64,000 nt of DNA from Acetatifactor sp. Its GTDB lineage: Bacteria; Bacillota; Clostridia; Lachnospirales; Lachnospiraceae. Of this stretch, positions 45,372 through 54,165 are shown one piece after another. A program made the translations under genes and the position numbers. The stretch lies in contig JAFLRM010000007.1 of assembly GCA_022511465.1 (NCBI GenBank), forward strand, positions 1 to 64,000, read 5' to 3'. The notes beneath the pieces were generated by a model, which was given only the letters and a program-made list of their open reading frames with translations, made no database searches and was not told the origin of the DNA. How positions within the stretch are numbered: the first letter of the stretch is position 1; each line of letters starts with the position of its first letter.

Positions 45372-45947
45372 TTAGGCGCTCCTTCCCATCTCGAAGGCTT
45401 TCCTATTCAGATCCAAGAATTTTTGCGGCACACATGCTTCGATAGCCTTCTGCCACTCCTCGTTCGAAATCTCCGGAAAATAGTTGGAGAGCCTGCCCAT
45501 CAGGGCAATATTTACCGCTTTGGCACTCCCCGCGGACTCTGCAATGGTCAGAAAGTCTTTCGCATCCACCTTTGCCCCCGCCGCCTTAAGCTTCTCCACA
45601 AGCTGTCCGGGATACTCCGCCGCACCGGTGATCACCGGCATGGGATCAACCTCCTGAGTATTCATGATGATCTGTCCGCCCGGTTTTAAATATTCCAGCC
45701 AACGCGCCGCCTCCAGCTTCTCAAACGAGACAATGATATCCGCCTCTCCCCTGTCGATCACCGGGGAATAAACTTTCTCGCCAAAGCGCACATAGGTCAC
45801 AACACTTCCGCCTCTCTGACTCATACCGTGCACCTCGGACACCTTCACGTCGTATCCCTGTTCCAGCAGCACACAGCCGAGCAGTTTGCTTGCCAGAAGC
45901 GTTCCCTGACCGCCGACGCCTACGATCATGATATTTTTTGTCGCCAT
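45372..45947 (-). CDS. iorB: Indolepyruvate:ferredoxin oxidoreductase, beta subunit
   Basis: IorB is the gamma-like subunit of the arylpyruvate oxidoreductase that turns indole-, phenyl- or hydroxyphenylpyruvate plus CoA into the arylacetyl-CoA and reduced ferredoxin. The 191-residue protein begins IMIVGVGGQGTLLASKLLG and has the VSEVHGMSQRGGSVVTYVRFG motif, both typical. The ATG at 45947 has AAAGGAG four to five bases upstream; a longer frame exists but has no site. It follows iorA after 65 bases in the ligase-iorA-iorB unit. Confidence 0.92.
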   Translation of the reverse strand: MATKNIMIVGVGGQGTLLASKLLGCVLLEQGYDVKVSEVHGMSQRGGSVVTYVRFGEKVYSPVIDRGEADIIVSFEKLEAARWLEYLKPGGQIIMNTQEVDPMPVITGAAEYPGQLVEKLKAAGAKVDAKDFLTIAESAGSAKAVNIALMGRLSNYFPEISNEEWQKAIEACVPQKFLDLNRKAFEMGRSA

Positions 45948-46012
45948 AAGCTCCTTTCGCCTTTCCTGTATCTGCACACTAACCTCCATGATCCTTAGAA
46001 ATTCTTCTCACG

Positions 46013-47734
46013 CTACTCCAGCGCACCGAACTTACACATCTGCGTGCAGACTTTGCATCCGATACACAGCGTGGAGTCAATCCGGACCTTTCCTTCTCTT
46101 ACGGAGATGGCCGGACAACCAATCTGCATGCACGCCTTACAGCCGACACACTTCTCCTCCTTCGGACAGATCGGCGGCTGGTGCACCGTGCCCTTGATCA
46201 TAACGCAGGGTCTGCGGCTGATAATGATGGACGGTGCCTCTGCCGCAAGTTCCTCTTTCAGAGCCTTGTCAACCGCATCCAGATCATAGGGATCTACCAC
46301 ACGCACCCGCTCAAAGCCCAGAGCCCTGCAAAGACTTTCCAGATCCACCTTTCCAGCCGGCTCTCCGCGGAGATTTTTGCCCGTGGTGGGATTCTGCTGA
46401 TGTCCCGTCATTCCCGTGATGGAATTGTCGAGTATGATGACGGTAGAATTTGTCATGTTGTAGGCGATGTCAGTGATTCCCGTGATTCCCGAATGAATAA
46501 AGGTAGAATCTCCGATGACACCCACACTGTGGCGCTCTCCCTCTTTTCCCATAGCCAGATTAAAGCCGTGCAGTCCGGAGCAGGAGGCTCCCATACAGAC
46601 ATTTAAGTCCATCGCGTTTAAGGGTGCGACCGCACCCAGGGTATAGCAGCCGATATCGCCATACACCATACATTTATTTTTCTTCAGGATGTAGAAGATT
46701 CCCCTGTGTGGACATCCCGCACACATCACAGGGGGCCGTCCCGGAATCTCATCCGCAATGTGCATGCTCTCCTGCGTTTCAAGCCCCATACAGCTTCTCA
46801 CCAGATTCTGGGAGAACTCGCCGCAGATAGGGAATCGATCCTTTCCGGACACCTTCACTCCCAACTGCTTACAGTGATTCTCTATGATCGGGTCCAGCTC
46901 CTCGAGCACGACCACCTGATCCACCTTGGCCGCAAAGTCCAGTATCTTCTTCTCCGGAAGCGGATAAACCATCCCAAGCTTTAGGATGCTCGCCTCATCG
47001 CCAAACACCTCTTTTGCATACTGATAGGAGGTGGAGGAAGTGATGATCCCAAGGGCGGTATCTCCCATCTCCACACGATTCAGGTCACAGTCCTCCGCGT
47101 AAGCGATAAGTTTCTTCGTCCGCTCCTCCACGCGCACATGTGCATTTCTCGAATTGACTGTCATCATGACCTTCGTCGGATCCTTCACATAAGGCACCTG
47201 ATCAGGCACGATGCGCTCCCCCGGCTCCACCACACTCTGTGAATGAGACACACGGGTACACATCTTAATTAGCACCGGCGTATTAAACTTCTCCGATATC
47301 TCGTAGGCTCTCTTGGCAAAGCTTCTGGACTCCTCGGAATCGGAGGGCTCCAGCATAGGGATCTTGGCAGCAATGGCATAGTGACGGGAATCCTGCTCAT
47401 TCTGGGAAGAGTGCATACCCGGATCGTCCGCCACACAGACCACAAGACCGGCGTTCAGACCCTGATAGGAAATGGTAAACAACGGGTCTGCCGCTACGTT
47501 CAAGCCCACATGCTTCATCGCACAGGCACTCCTTCTGCCGCCTACACTGGCTCCATGAGCCACCTCAAGCGCCACCTTCTCATTTGGTGCCCACTCACAG
47601 TAAATATCTTCATACTTGGCCGCTTCTTCCGTGATCTCCGTGCTGGGAGTGCCCGGATAACTGGAAATAACCTGACAGCCTGCTTCATACAGGCCACGCG
47701 CCAGCGCTTTGTTCCCAAGCATCAATTCTTTCAT
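46013..47734 (-). CDS. iorA: Indolepyruvate:ferredoxin oxidoreductase, alpha subunit
   Basis: The 573-residue alpha subunit holds the thiamine diphosphate site and two iron-sulfur clusters. It starts ELMLGNKALARGLYEAGCQVISSYPGTPSTEI, continues with the TPP region GDIGCYTLG and GDSTFIHSGITG, and ends in two ferredoxin-type 4Fe-4S motifs (CVGCKACMQIGCPAIS and CIGCKVCTQMCKFG). The length is slightly short of the usual 600 but complete. It follows the acyl-CoA ligase gene after 15 bases, so both are translated from one transcript. Confidence 0.95.
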   Translation of the reverse strand: MKELMLGNKALARGLYEAGCQVISSYPGTPSTEITEEAAKYEDIYCEWAPNEKVALEVAHGASVGGRRSACAMKHVGLNVAADPLFTISYQGLNAGLVVCVADDPGMHSSQNEQDSRHYAIAAKIPMLEPSDSEESRSFAKRAYEISEKFNTPVLIKMCTRVSHSQSVVEPGERIVPDQVPYVKDPTKVMMTVNSRNAHVRVEERTKKLIAYAEDCDLNRVEMGDTALGIITSSTSYQYAKEVFGDEASILKLGMVYPLPEKKILDFAAKVDQVVVLEELDPIIENHCKQLGVKVSGKDRFPICGEFSQNLVRSCMGLETQESMHIADEIPGRPPVMCAGCPHRGIFYILKKNKCMVYGDIGCYTLGAVAPLNAMDLNVCMGASCSGLHGFNLAMGKEGERHSVGVIGDSTFIHSGITGITDIAYNMTNSTVIILDNSITGMTGHQQNPTTGKNLRGEPAGKVDLESLCRALGFERVRVVDPYDLDAVDKALKEELAAEAPSIIISRRPCVMIKGTVHQPPICPKEEKCVGCKACMQIGCPAISVREGKVRIDSTLCIGCKVCTQMCKFGALE

Positions 47735-47749
47735 CTATAGTCCCCTCCG

Positions 47750-49384
47750 TTAGCCTTGGTTCTCTTTCTCCACCAGACGATCCGCTCCATAAATCTTGCG
47801 AAGTTTTGGCTTCTCTATCTTTCCGGTGGCATTTCTCGGAATCTCAGCAAAGATGATCTCTTTGGGACGTTTATATCTGGGCAGTCCCGCGCAAAACTCT
47901 TCTACCTCTTCTCTATCACAGGAGAATCCTTCCTTAATCTCGATGATAGCTGCCGTCTTCTCGCCCAATCTCCTGTCAGGCAGACCGATCACCGCCACAT
48001 CCTTGATCTTCTCGTAACGCCTCAGGAAATCCTCAATCTGAACCGGATAGATATTCTCTCCTCCGCTGACGATCACGTCTTTCTTGCGATCCACAAGGAA
48101 ATAGAAACCGTCCTTATCCTGTATAGCCATATCTCCGGTGTAGAGCCAACCGTCCTTTAAGACCTCCGCGGTCGCCTCCGGATTGTTGTAATAACAAGTC
48201 ATCACACCCGGTCCCCTCACACAGAGTTCTCCCGTGTCACCTTGTGCAACCTCGTTTCCGGCCTCATCCACGATCTTGCACTCCCACCGGTAACCCGGAA
48301 CGCCGATCGCGCCGACCTTATGTATATTTTCCATGCCCAAATGCACACATCCCGGTCCCGTGGACTCGGACAGCCCGTAGTTAGTGTCATAGTCGTGCCC
48401 CGGGAAATATTCCTTCCAGCGCTTAATCAAAGACGGTGGAACCGGCTGCGCCCCAATGTGCATGAGCCTCCACTGTTCCAGCTGAAAATCCTCTATTTTC
48501 AAATCTCCTCTGTCCAACGCATCCAGAATATCCTGCGCCCACGGCACCAAGAGCCATACGATCGTGCAGTGTTCGTCGGACACTGCGGTAAAAATTGTCT
48601 CAGGCCTTGTGCCTTTCAAGAGAACCGCCTTGCTTCCCGCCACCAAGCTGCCCATCCAGTGAAACTTCGCCCCCGTATGGTACAGCGGCGGTATGCAAAG
48701 AAAAGTGTCCTCCCTCCCTGTCTCATGGTGCCTTTGCTCCATCTCGGCAGCCTGCGTCAGGCTCTGATGCTTGTGAAGGATCGCCTTTGGAAACCCGGTC
48801 GTACCGGAAGAGAAATAGATAGCTCCAAAATCCTCCTCCGTAATCTCCACCCCCGGCGCCTGGCTGGAATAATCTGCCACCAGCTCGTGGTAGCTCTCCG
48901 CAAAGCTCGGACAATTGTCTCCCACGAAGATCAAAAGACGCCCCTTGCTCAGGCGCTCCGCATTGACCTCAATGCGACCGATAAAGTCCGGACCGAAGAT
49001 AATGATATCCACCTCTGCCAATTCTGCACAGTACAAGATCTCCTCCGCGTCATAGCGGAAGTTAAAAGGCACTGCAACGGCACCGGACTTTAACACTCCA
49101 AAGTAGATCGGCAGCCATTCCAGACAGTTATACATCAGGATAGCTACCTTGTCTCCCTTTTGGATCCCGCGTCCGATCAGCATATTGGCAACCCGGTTGG
49201 CCTTCTCGTTAAACACGCTCCACGTGATCTCACGCCGATACGGCTGAAACCTATCGGGCTCGATCAGCTCGTACTCTTTCCAGGTCGTTCTGCGCGTATC
49301 CTTCTCCTCCGGATTCAGCTCTACCAAAGCAACCTCATCCGGATATGATCTTGCATTTCTCTCCAAGTATTCTGTTACAGGCAT
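47750..49384 (-). CDS. AMP-forming acyl-CoA ligase linked to IorAB
   Basis: A 544-residue ANL-superfamily enzyme that activates a carboxylic acid with ATP and CoA through an acyl-AMP. It has the AMP-binding motif YFSSGTTGFPK, the YGLSESTG motif, GWLYTGDMAIQDKDGF and the C-terminal hinge with the catalytic lysine in NATGKIEK. Substrate cannot be read, but as first gene before iorA-iorB it probably acts on aryl acids, such as indoleacetate or phenylacetate, which links to arylacetyl-CoA made by IorAB. A medium-chain fatty acid role is also possible. The ribosome site AAGGAAAAAG precedes the ATG, and a promoter lies about 75 bases upstream. Confidence 0.85.
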   Translation of the reverse strand: MPVTEYLERNARSYPDEVALVELNPEEKDTRRTTWKEYELIEPDRFQPYRREITWSVFNEKANRVANMLIGRGIQKGDKVAILMYNCLEWLPIYFGVLKSGAVAVPFNFRYDAEEILYCAELAEVDIIIFGPDFIGRIEVNAERLSKGRLLIFVGDNCPSFAESYHELVADYSSQAPGVEITEEDFGAIYFSSGTTGFPKAILHKHQSLTQAAEMEQRHHETGREDTFLCIPPLYHTGAKFHWMGSLVAGSKAVLLKGTRPETIFTAVSDEHCTIVWLLVPWAQDILDALDRGDLKIEDFQLEQWRLMHIGAQPVPPSLIKRWKEYFPGHDYDTNYGLSESTGPGCVHLGMENIHKVGAIGVPGYRWECKIVDEAGNEVAQGDTGELCVRGPGVMTCYYNNPEATAEVLKDGWLYTGDMAIQDKDGFYFLVDRKKDVIVSGGENIYPVQIEDFLRRYEKIKDVAVIGLPDRRLGEKTAAIIEIKEGFSCDREEVEEFCAGLPRYKRPKEIIFAEIPRNATGKIEKPKLRKIYGADRLVEKENQG

Positions 49385-49459
49385 CTTCTTTTTCCTTCCC
49401 GCTGTTTTATCGGTTTTACCGTTTTTCCACGCTCTGTTGCGCTTCTTCGATCAATTTTA

Positions 49460-49488
49460 AGAATACCATACACACCCTTAAAAGTCAA
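49460..49488 (-). promoter_or_regulatory. Promoter of the ligase-iorA-iorB operon
   Basis: On the minus strand TTGACT and TATTCT are separated by 17 bases, about 75 bases before the ligase start. Confidence 0.6.
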
Positions 49489-49585
49489 CGAATCGAAGGA
49501 GGTACCGCATTCTAAGGTTGACCTTGAGATGCAAAACACAAAAACATAAGAACAGCTTGACTCTCTTGTTTTTTCATGGTAGCAT

Positions 49586-49615
49586 CGAAAAAGGCTCCGA
49601 TGCACCGAAGCCTTT
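49586..49615 (-). terminator. Terminator of the 157-residue protein gene
   Basis: On the minus strand AAAGGCTTCG pairs with CGGAGCCTTT (one wobble) around a six-base loop and is followed by TTTC. It lies eight bases after the stop at 49623. Confidence 0.75.
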
Positions 49616-49622
49616 CATTGTT

Positions 49623-50093
49623 TTACACTCTTCTGTTGAACACGGAGTCCTTCGGATCCGTCTGCACATTAAAGTAGGACTCCCTGTCATTATGTGGGAA
49701 CATCATCTCCATGTACAGATTTCCCATCAGGTTCTTCACGTTCTCCACATTGACATCCTGAACTTTCAGATCATTCAGCTCCAGTTTTTTCAAATTGGCA
49801 AAAAAGTTCTGCACCCGCTCCCGCTCCGTCATCACAGGTTCAACAGGTTCTGGCGGTAAAACGCTCTGTTCTGGCGGCAAAACGCTCTGCCCCGGCTGAA
49901 CCTGATCCGTGTTCGGCTCCTCCGCAGGCTGCATGAGCTTGTCAGTCTCCGGCAGATTGTAGACAAGGTTGCGGCAAGTCTTCGCAAAGCACTCCGGATC
50001 CCACTTCGCCAGAAACGTCATGTCATCCATGGTCAGCGCTTGTTTGTTATGAATTTTGATATAGATATTGACAAGGCGTACATTTTTCTCCAT
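49623..50093 (-). CDS. Unknown protein with a Pro/Gln-rich linker
   Basis: A 156-residue soluble protein. The N-terminal 60 residues look helical (MEKNVRLVNIYIKIHNKQALTMDDMTFLAKWDPECF), followed by a proline- and glutamine-rich linker that carries a duplicated QSVLPPE (see the DNA repeat at 49848-49889), then a second helical part (RVQNFFANLKKLELNDLKVQDVNVENVKNLMGNLYMEMMF). No family recognised. The ATG at 50093 has GGGGG at about eight bases; an earlier start is possible. It follows pyrF after 28 bases and is the last gene before the terminator. Confidence 0.6.
   Translation of the reverse strand: MEKNVRLVNIYIKIHNKQALTMDDMTFLAKWDPECFAKTCRNLVYNLPETDKLMQPAEEPNTDQVQPGQSVLPPEQSVLPPEPVEPVMTERERVQNFFANLKKLELNDLKVQDVNVENVKNLMGNLYMEMMFPHNDRESYFNVQTDPKDSVFNRRV
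49848..49889. repeat. 21-bp tandem duplication inside a gene
   Basis: Two copies of TTCTGGCGGYAAAACGCTCTG with a single mismatch (T at 49857, C at 49878) lie in the linker of the 156-residue protein. They keep the frame and encode the doubled QSVLPPE. Confidence 0.9.
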
Positions 50094-50121
50094 AGAATAT
50101 GCCCCCTGCACTCTTTACACT

Positions 50122-51048
50122 CTACTTTGCCGCCAGAGCCTGCGCAATGTCCTCTTTCATGGCCAGAACCGCCGCTCTGGACGCGTCCGCATAATTCTCC
50201 GCACCGTATTTTGCATACTGCTCCTGCTGATATGCTGCAATGATCCCCCTCGAGGAGTTGATGATGGCACCCAGTCCGTCCTCATTAAAGAAGTGAACCA
50301 GATCGGCCCCCTTTCCGCCCTGCGCACCATAACCGGGCACAAGAATGAACGTCTTGGGCATCAGTTTCCTGAGCACCTTGCCCTGTTCAGGGTATGTGGC
50401 CCCCACCACAGCGCCCACATAGCTGTAGCCGTCGCCCATACACTCTTCACCCCATACGGCGACTTTCTCTCCCACAATTTCATAGAGAGGCTTTCCGTCG
50501 ATCAGGCGGTCCTGCAATTCTCCGCTGGAAGGATTAGAAGTCTTTACCAACACGAAAATTCCCTTTTTCTCTTCCTTGCAGACCTTGACAAAAGGATTCA
50601 CACCATCGGACCCAAAATAAGGATTCACTGTCGCAAAGTCCTCATCAAATCCGTAGTATGACTTATCGCCCACCTGCACCTTGCCCAGATGTGCTACCGC
50701 ATATGCCTCGGAGGTAGAGCCGATATCGCCGCGCTTGACATCCCCGATGACCACCAGACCTTTCTCCCTACAGTAGTCCACCGTCTTCTTGAATGCGATC
50801 ACGCCCGGCACTCCAAACTGCTCATACATAGCGATCTGCGGCTTTACCGCCGGCACCAGATCACTGATGGCATCCACAATTCCCTTGTTGTACTGCCAGA
50901 CAGCCTCCGCTGCACCCTCCAAAGTCTCTCCGCACTCCGCAAACGCTTTGCTTTTTATGTGCTCCGGCACAAATTTCATCGTGGGATCCAGTCCCACTAC
51001 AATGGGAGCGTTTGTCTTCTGTATTTTTGATATCAGTTTATTGATCAT
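50122..51048 (-). CDS. pyrF: Orotidine 5'-phosphate decarboxylase
   Basis: PyrF decarboxylates OMP to UMP, the last step of pyrimidine synthesis. The 308-residue protein is the longer type (PyrF of the group seen in Mycobacteria and Clostridia), with VGLDPTMKFVPEH at the N-terminus, GDVKRGDIGSTSEAYA carrying the catalytic Lys and Asp, and FILVPGYGAQGGKGADL near the phosphate site. The ATG at 51048 has GGAG five bases upstream; another ATG three bases earlier is too close. It is followed by the 156-residue protein gene and preceded by the TPR lipoprotein gene. Confidence 0.95.
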   Translation of the reverse strand: MINKLISKIQKTNAPIVVGLDPTMKFVPEHIKSKAFAECGETLEGAAEAVWQYNKGIVDAISDLVPAVKPQIAMYEQFGVPGVIAFKKTVDYCREKGLVVIGDVKRGDIGSTSEAYAVAHLGKVQVGDKSYYGFDEDFATVNPYFGSDGVNPFVKVCKEEKKGIFVLVKTSNPSSGELQDRLIDGKPLYEIVGEKVAVWGEECMGDGYSYVGAVVGATYPEQGKVLRKLMPKTFILVPGYGAQGGKGADLVHFFNEDGLGAIINSSRGIIAAYQQEQYAKYGAENYADASRAAVLAMKEDIAQALAAK

Positions 51049-51116
51049 CATTACTCCGTTCTGCCGCCTTCATGCGGCAATTTTATTGATCACAGCACAT
51101 CGCTGCCAAGGCTGAA

Positions 51117-52166
51117 TTATCTGGTTGACAAAAAAGTCTGTTCCCGGATCGCCGCTTCATCGTCCGGATAATTGCTCAAATAATTATTCAACAAAACGGA
51201 CGCTTTCTGGTACTCTCCCAAGTACTCATAAGCCACGATCTCATTGAAAGACAATGTTTGCATGATCCCGTTGTTCTCAATTCGCATACCTGCCTGAAAG
51301 GCCTCCAGAGCTTTCTGGTAATCCTGCAGGGTCATCTCGCACGATCCCAGTTGATTGTAGATCTCCGCATCCGGATCACTCTGTGCCAGATAGCTGTTGT
51401 ACACGTTGGCTGCATAGTTGTAATCACCCATGGCCTCATAGGCCTTTCCAAGGTATAGATAACTTCTGGCGTTGCCGCTCTCACGGGCCTGTTCCAGAGA
51501 GGACGCCGCCTCCCGGTAGCTTCCCATATAATAGAAGATGCGTCCCTGATCGTACGCCGTGATCTGCTTGTTTGTATCATCCAGCACTCTCTGCAGGTAT
51601 TCCCTGCCCACCTCAGTGTAACCGTAATATTCCAAAACCTGATAAATCTCGATCAGACGATCGTAATTGTTGGGATCCATGGACAACACTCTGTCAAAGT
51701 CGGCCTTGGCACCTTCATAGTCATCCTGAGCCAGCCTCACGGTTCCACGGAGAAAATACGCGTCCTTTTCCTTCCCCTTAAGCGCCAATATGGCATCATA
51801 GGTTTTCTCTGCCTCCGCATACTGACCATTCTTGGTGTAGGCCGCCGCCATATAATAATTCAAATCATAGTCCACCGGCTGCAAAAAACCGCTGCTGCCG
51901 GCCAACGCCTCTTGAAAACACGCAACCGCCTGCTCGTAATCCGTCAACCCCATATAGGCAATCCCTTGCCCTCTTGCGATCAAGCGGCTGTTCTCGCCCA
52001 AATTCTGTGCCTCCACAAACTGCTTCAGCGCCCCTTCATAATCCAAGCTTTGGATCAGCTGCATTCCCTCTTCTGTTTTCTCGTTGCTGCTCCCACAGCC
52101 GGCCATGATCCCCATTACCAGACATCCCACCACACAGAGGACCATCCTTTTCCCATATAAATTCAT
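51117..52166 (-). CDS. TPR-repeat lipoprotein
   Basis: A 349-residue secreted protein. A signal peptide ends in the lipobox MAGC, so the mature protein is lipid-anchored outside. The rest is a chain of about eight tetratricopeptide repeats, such as LDYEGALKQFVEAQNLGENSR, LTDYEQAVACFQEALAGSSG, GQYAEAEKTYDAILALKG and LQDYQKALEAFQAGMRIEN. TPR units bind other proteins. The ATG at 52166 has GAGGC six bases upstream, and a longer in-frame start lacks one. It follows mscL after 25 bases and precedes pyrF on the same strand. Confidence 0.87.
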   Translation of the reverse strand: MNLYGKRMVLCVVGCLVMGIMAGCGSSNEKTEEGMQLIQSLDYEGALKQFVEAQNLGENSRLIARGQGIAYMGLTDYEQAVACFQEALAGSSGFLQPVDYDLNYYMAAAYTKNGQYAEAEKTYDAILALKGKEKDAYFLRGTVRLAQDDYEGAKADFDRVLSMDPNNYDRLIEIYQVLEYYGYTEVGREYLQRVLDDTNKQITAYDQGRIFYYMGSYREAASSLEQARESGNARSYLYLGKAYEAMGDYNYAANVYNSYLAQSDPDAEIYNQLGSCEMTLQDYQKALEAFQAGMRIENNGIMQTLSFNEIVAYEYLGEYQKASVLLNNYLSNYPDDEAAIREQTFLSTR

Positions 52167-52190
52167 TACTGCCTCTATTCTTTCCACCAA

Positions 52191-52628
52191 TTATTCTGCG
52201 CCCAACTGTGAGGTACAGTGAGGACATCTGGTCGCATCAACGGCAATCTCACTCTTGCAGTAAGGACATTTCTTGGTCGTAGGCGCTGCAGGCTGTTCCT
52301 CCTTGCGTGTAAACTTCTCGCTCAAGGTGTTGATAGCCTTGACCAGACAGAAGATCACAAATGCAGTGATCAAAAAATTGATGACCGCCGTGATAAAATT
52401 ACCGTAGGTCAGCATTGGAGCCATCTCCCCGCTCCCAAGCTTCACCATCAGATTGCTAAAATCAGTGCCTCCAAAAATTCCCAGGATCGGGGTCAGAATA
52501 TCCTGATTCAGGGAGGTGACTATCGACGTAAATGCACCGCCGACGATCACACCAACCGCCATATCGATCACATTACCGCGCATGATAAATTTCTTGAACT
52601 CGTTCAAAAAACCTTTTCCTTTGCTCAT
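52191..52628 (-). CDS. mscL: Large-conductance mechanosensitive channel with C-terminal zinc ribbon
   Basis: MscL opens under membrane tension to release solutes in osmotic downshock. The first 105 residues match MscL: FKKFIMRGNVIDMAVGVIVGGAFTSIVTSL is the amphipathic start and pore helix, and YGNFITAVINFLITAFVIFCLVKAIN is the second helix. The protein is 145 residues; the last 25 form a zinc ribbon CPYCKSEIAVDATRCPHC that standard MscL lacks. The ATG at 52628 has AAGGAG upstream. It is the first gene of a unit continuing with the TPR lipoprotein gene. Confidence 0.93.
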   Translation of the reverse strand: MSKGKGFLNEFKKFIMRGNVIDMAVGVIVGGAFTSIVTSLNQDILTPILGIFGGTDFSNLMVKLGSGEMAPMLTYGNFITAVINFLITAFVIFCLVKAINTLSEKFTRKEEQPAAPTTKKCPYCKSEIAVDATRCPHCTSQLGAE

Positions 52629-52727
52629 TGCCTTACTCCTTATCATCCTGTATATATGCTTTTTCTACTATTATAGTATCACAAGAAGAAAGGAAGCTCA
52701 ATAGATCATTTTATGGAATGATTCAAT

Positions 52728-52756
52728 TTGCATGTTTGGTTCCTTTCGTATATACT
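52728..52756 (+). promoter_or_regulatory. holA promoter
   Basis: TTGCAT and TATACT are separated by 17 bases, about 37 bases before the holA ATG. Confidence 0.6.
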
Positions 52757-52793
52757 GAAAGCATGATCAGGATCTACCGGAGGTTTTGTGTTT

Positions 52794-53768
52794 ATGCAAA
52801 AGATCGGCAATGATATCAAGCAGGGCAGCTTTAAACAGGTATATCTTCTCTACGGCGAGGAACGCTACCTGAGAAAACAATATACCGAACGCCTTAGAAA
52901 GGCCATGTGCAATGAAGGTGACGACATGAACACGCACTTTTACGAGGGAAAAGACATCTCTGTAGGCGAGATCATTGATCTTGCAGAAACGCTTCCCTTT
53001 TTGGCGGAGCGCCGTGTTATTTTTATCAGCGACAGCGGCTTATTTAAATCCGGCGGCGAAAAAATGGCGGAATATCTGTCCGCGCCCAACGAAACTACTT
53101 TCTTTGTGTTCACCGAGAGCGAGGTGGACAAGCGCAGCAAGCTGTACAAAACCGTGCAGGCCAAAGGCTATGCCGCAGAGTTTGCCGTACAGGATGAGAA
53201 CACCCTGAAACGCTGGATCGCAGGACTTTTGAAAAAGGAAGAGAAAAACATTTCGGAGAACACGCTGCAGCTCTTTCTCACCAAAACCGGCACGGATATG
53301 GAAAACATTCAAATGGAACTGGAAAAGCTGATCTGCTACTGCATGGACAGGGACGTGGTGACTGCTGAGGACGTGGAGGCGATCTGTACCAACCGGATCA
53401 GCAATCATATTTTTGACATGGTGAATGCTATCGCCGACAAGCAACAGAAGAAGGCGTTGGATCTATATTACGATTTGATCGCTCTGCGAGAGCTCCCCAT
53501 GCGCATCCTGTTTTTGATCGCAAGGCAGTGCAATATGCTGCTCCAAGTGAAGACTATGCGGCAGAAGGGCTTTGACAACAAAGCGATCGGAACTCAGATT
53601 GGTGTTCCGCCCTTTATTGCCGGGAAGTATGTGGCTCAGGCGGAAAAGTTTAAGATGACCGATTTAAGAGCCGCAGTCAGACAGTGCGTGGATACGGAGG
53701 AGGCAGTGAAGACCGGACGGATGAACGATATGATGAGCGTAGAAATGTTGATCTTGTCCGTTTTATAA
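52794..53768 (+). CDS. holA: DNA polymerase III delta subunit
   Basis: HolA is the clamp-loader delta subunit that opens the beta clamp. The 324-residue protein starts QKIGNDIKQGSFKQVYLLYGEERYLRKQYTERLRKA, which matches the typical delta N-terminus with GEE.YL. It continues with the AAA+-like domain (FLAERRVIFISDSGLF, FFVFTESEVDKRSKLYK) and the C-terminal collar domain (MRILFLIARQCNMLLQVK...KYVAQAEKF). Two starts are possible: GTG at 52788 is four bases from GGAGG, and ATG at 52794 is ten; I take the ATG. It is monocistronic with its own promoter and terminator. Confidence 0.93.
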   Translation: MQKIGNDIKQGSFKQVYLLYGEERYLRKQYTERLRKAMCNEGDDMNTHFYEGKDISVGEIIDLAETLPFLAERRVIFISDSGLFKSGGEKMAEYLSAPNETTFFVFTESEVDKRSKLYKTVQAKGYAAEFAVQDENTLKRWIAGLLKKEEKNISENTLQLFLTKTGTDMENIQMELEKLICYCMDRDVVTAEDVEAICTNRISNHIFDMVNAIADKQQKKALDLYYDLIALRELPMRILFLIARQCNMLLQVKTMRQKGFDNKAIGTQIGVPPFIAGKYVAQAEKFKMTDLRAAVRQCVDTEEAVKTGRMNDMMSVEMLILSVL

Positions 53769-53788
53769 GATTATGTGTTCAGACCATC

Positions 53789-53820
53789 TGTGCAATTTTT
53801 TAATAAATTGCACATTTTTT
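53789..53820 (+). terminator. holA terminator
   Basis: TGTGCAATTT pairs perfectly with AAATTGCACA around a six-base loop and is followed by TTTTTT, 21 bases after the stop. Confidence 0.92.
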
Positions 53821-53890
53821 ATATCTTTTATATTGTTTTTATGTTATAATCAATTATTGTAATAGTATTTCCGGGTTAGATTTGAGACAA

Positions 53891-54100
53891 CTATTTTTCT
53901 TTCTCATGGACAACTTCCATAATGTCCTCAATCTGACATTCAAGAATGTTGCACAATCGGTCGAGAATAGTTGTCTTTACCACCATGTTATGTCGCAACC
54001 TGTGCAGTTGTGCGTAATCTATGCCATATTCCTTTATTAATTTGTACTGACTTATATTCTTCTCTTTTAGAGTAATCCATAGTCTATCATATTTTATCAT
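53891..54100 (-). CDS. Small XRE-family helix-turn-helix regulator
   Basis: A 69-residue Cro/C1-type DNA-binding protein made of the helix-turn-helix only (LWITLKEKNISQYKLIKEYGIDYAQLHRLRHNMVVKTTILDRLCNILECQIEDIM). It begins with the YDRLW opening that is typical of these short regulators. The ribosome site AGAGGACAGG precedes the ATG. It is transcribed away from the 76-residue protein gene, and a promoter with an inverted repeat lies in the gap, so it probably represses that gene and itself. Confidence 0.88.
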   Translation of the reverse strand: MIKYDRLWITLKEKNISQYKLIKEYGIDYAQLHRLRHNMVVKTTILDRLCNILECQIEDIMEVVHEKEK

Positions 54101-54117
54101 TATCCTGTCCTCTATTA

Positions 54118-54165
54118 TTGTATTTTAATTGGTGGCAGGTTATAATATATAGTGCGTACGCGCAC
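54118..54165 (+). promoter_or_regulatory. Promoter with inverted-repeat operator in the divergent gap
   Basis: TTGTAT (54118-54123) and a perfect TATAAT (54141-54146) are separated by 17 bases, reading toward the 76-residue protein gene. The inverted repeat GTGCG-TACG-CGCAC (54152-54165) follows the -10 box at the expected start of transcription. It is GC-rich in an AT-rich gap, so it stands out as a binding site, presumably of the adjacent XRE protein. Confidence 0.6.
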
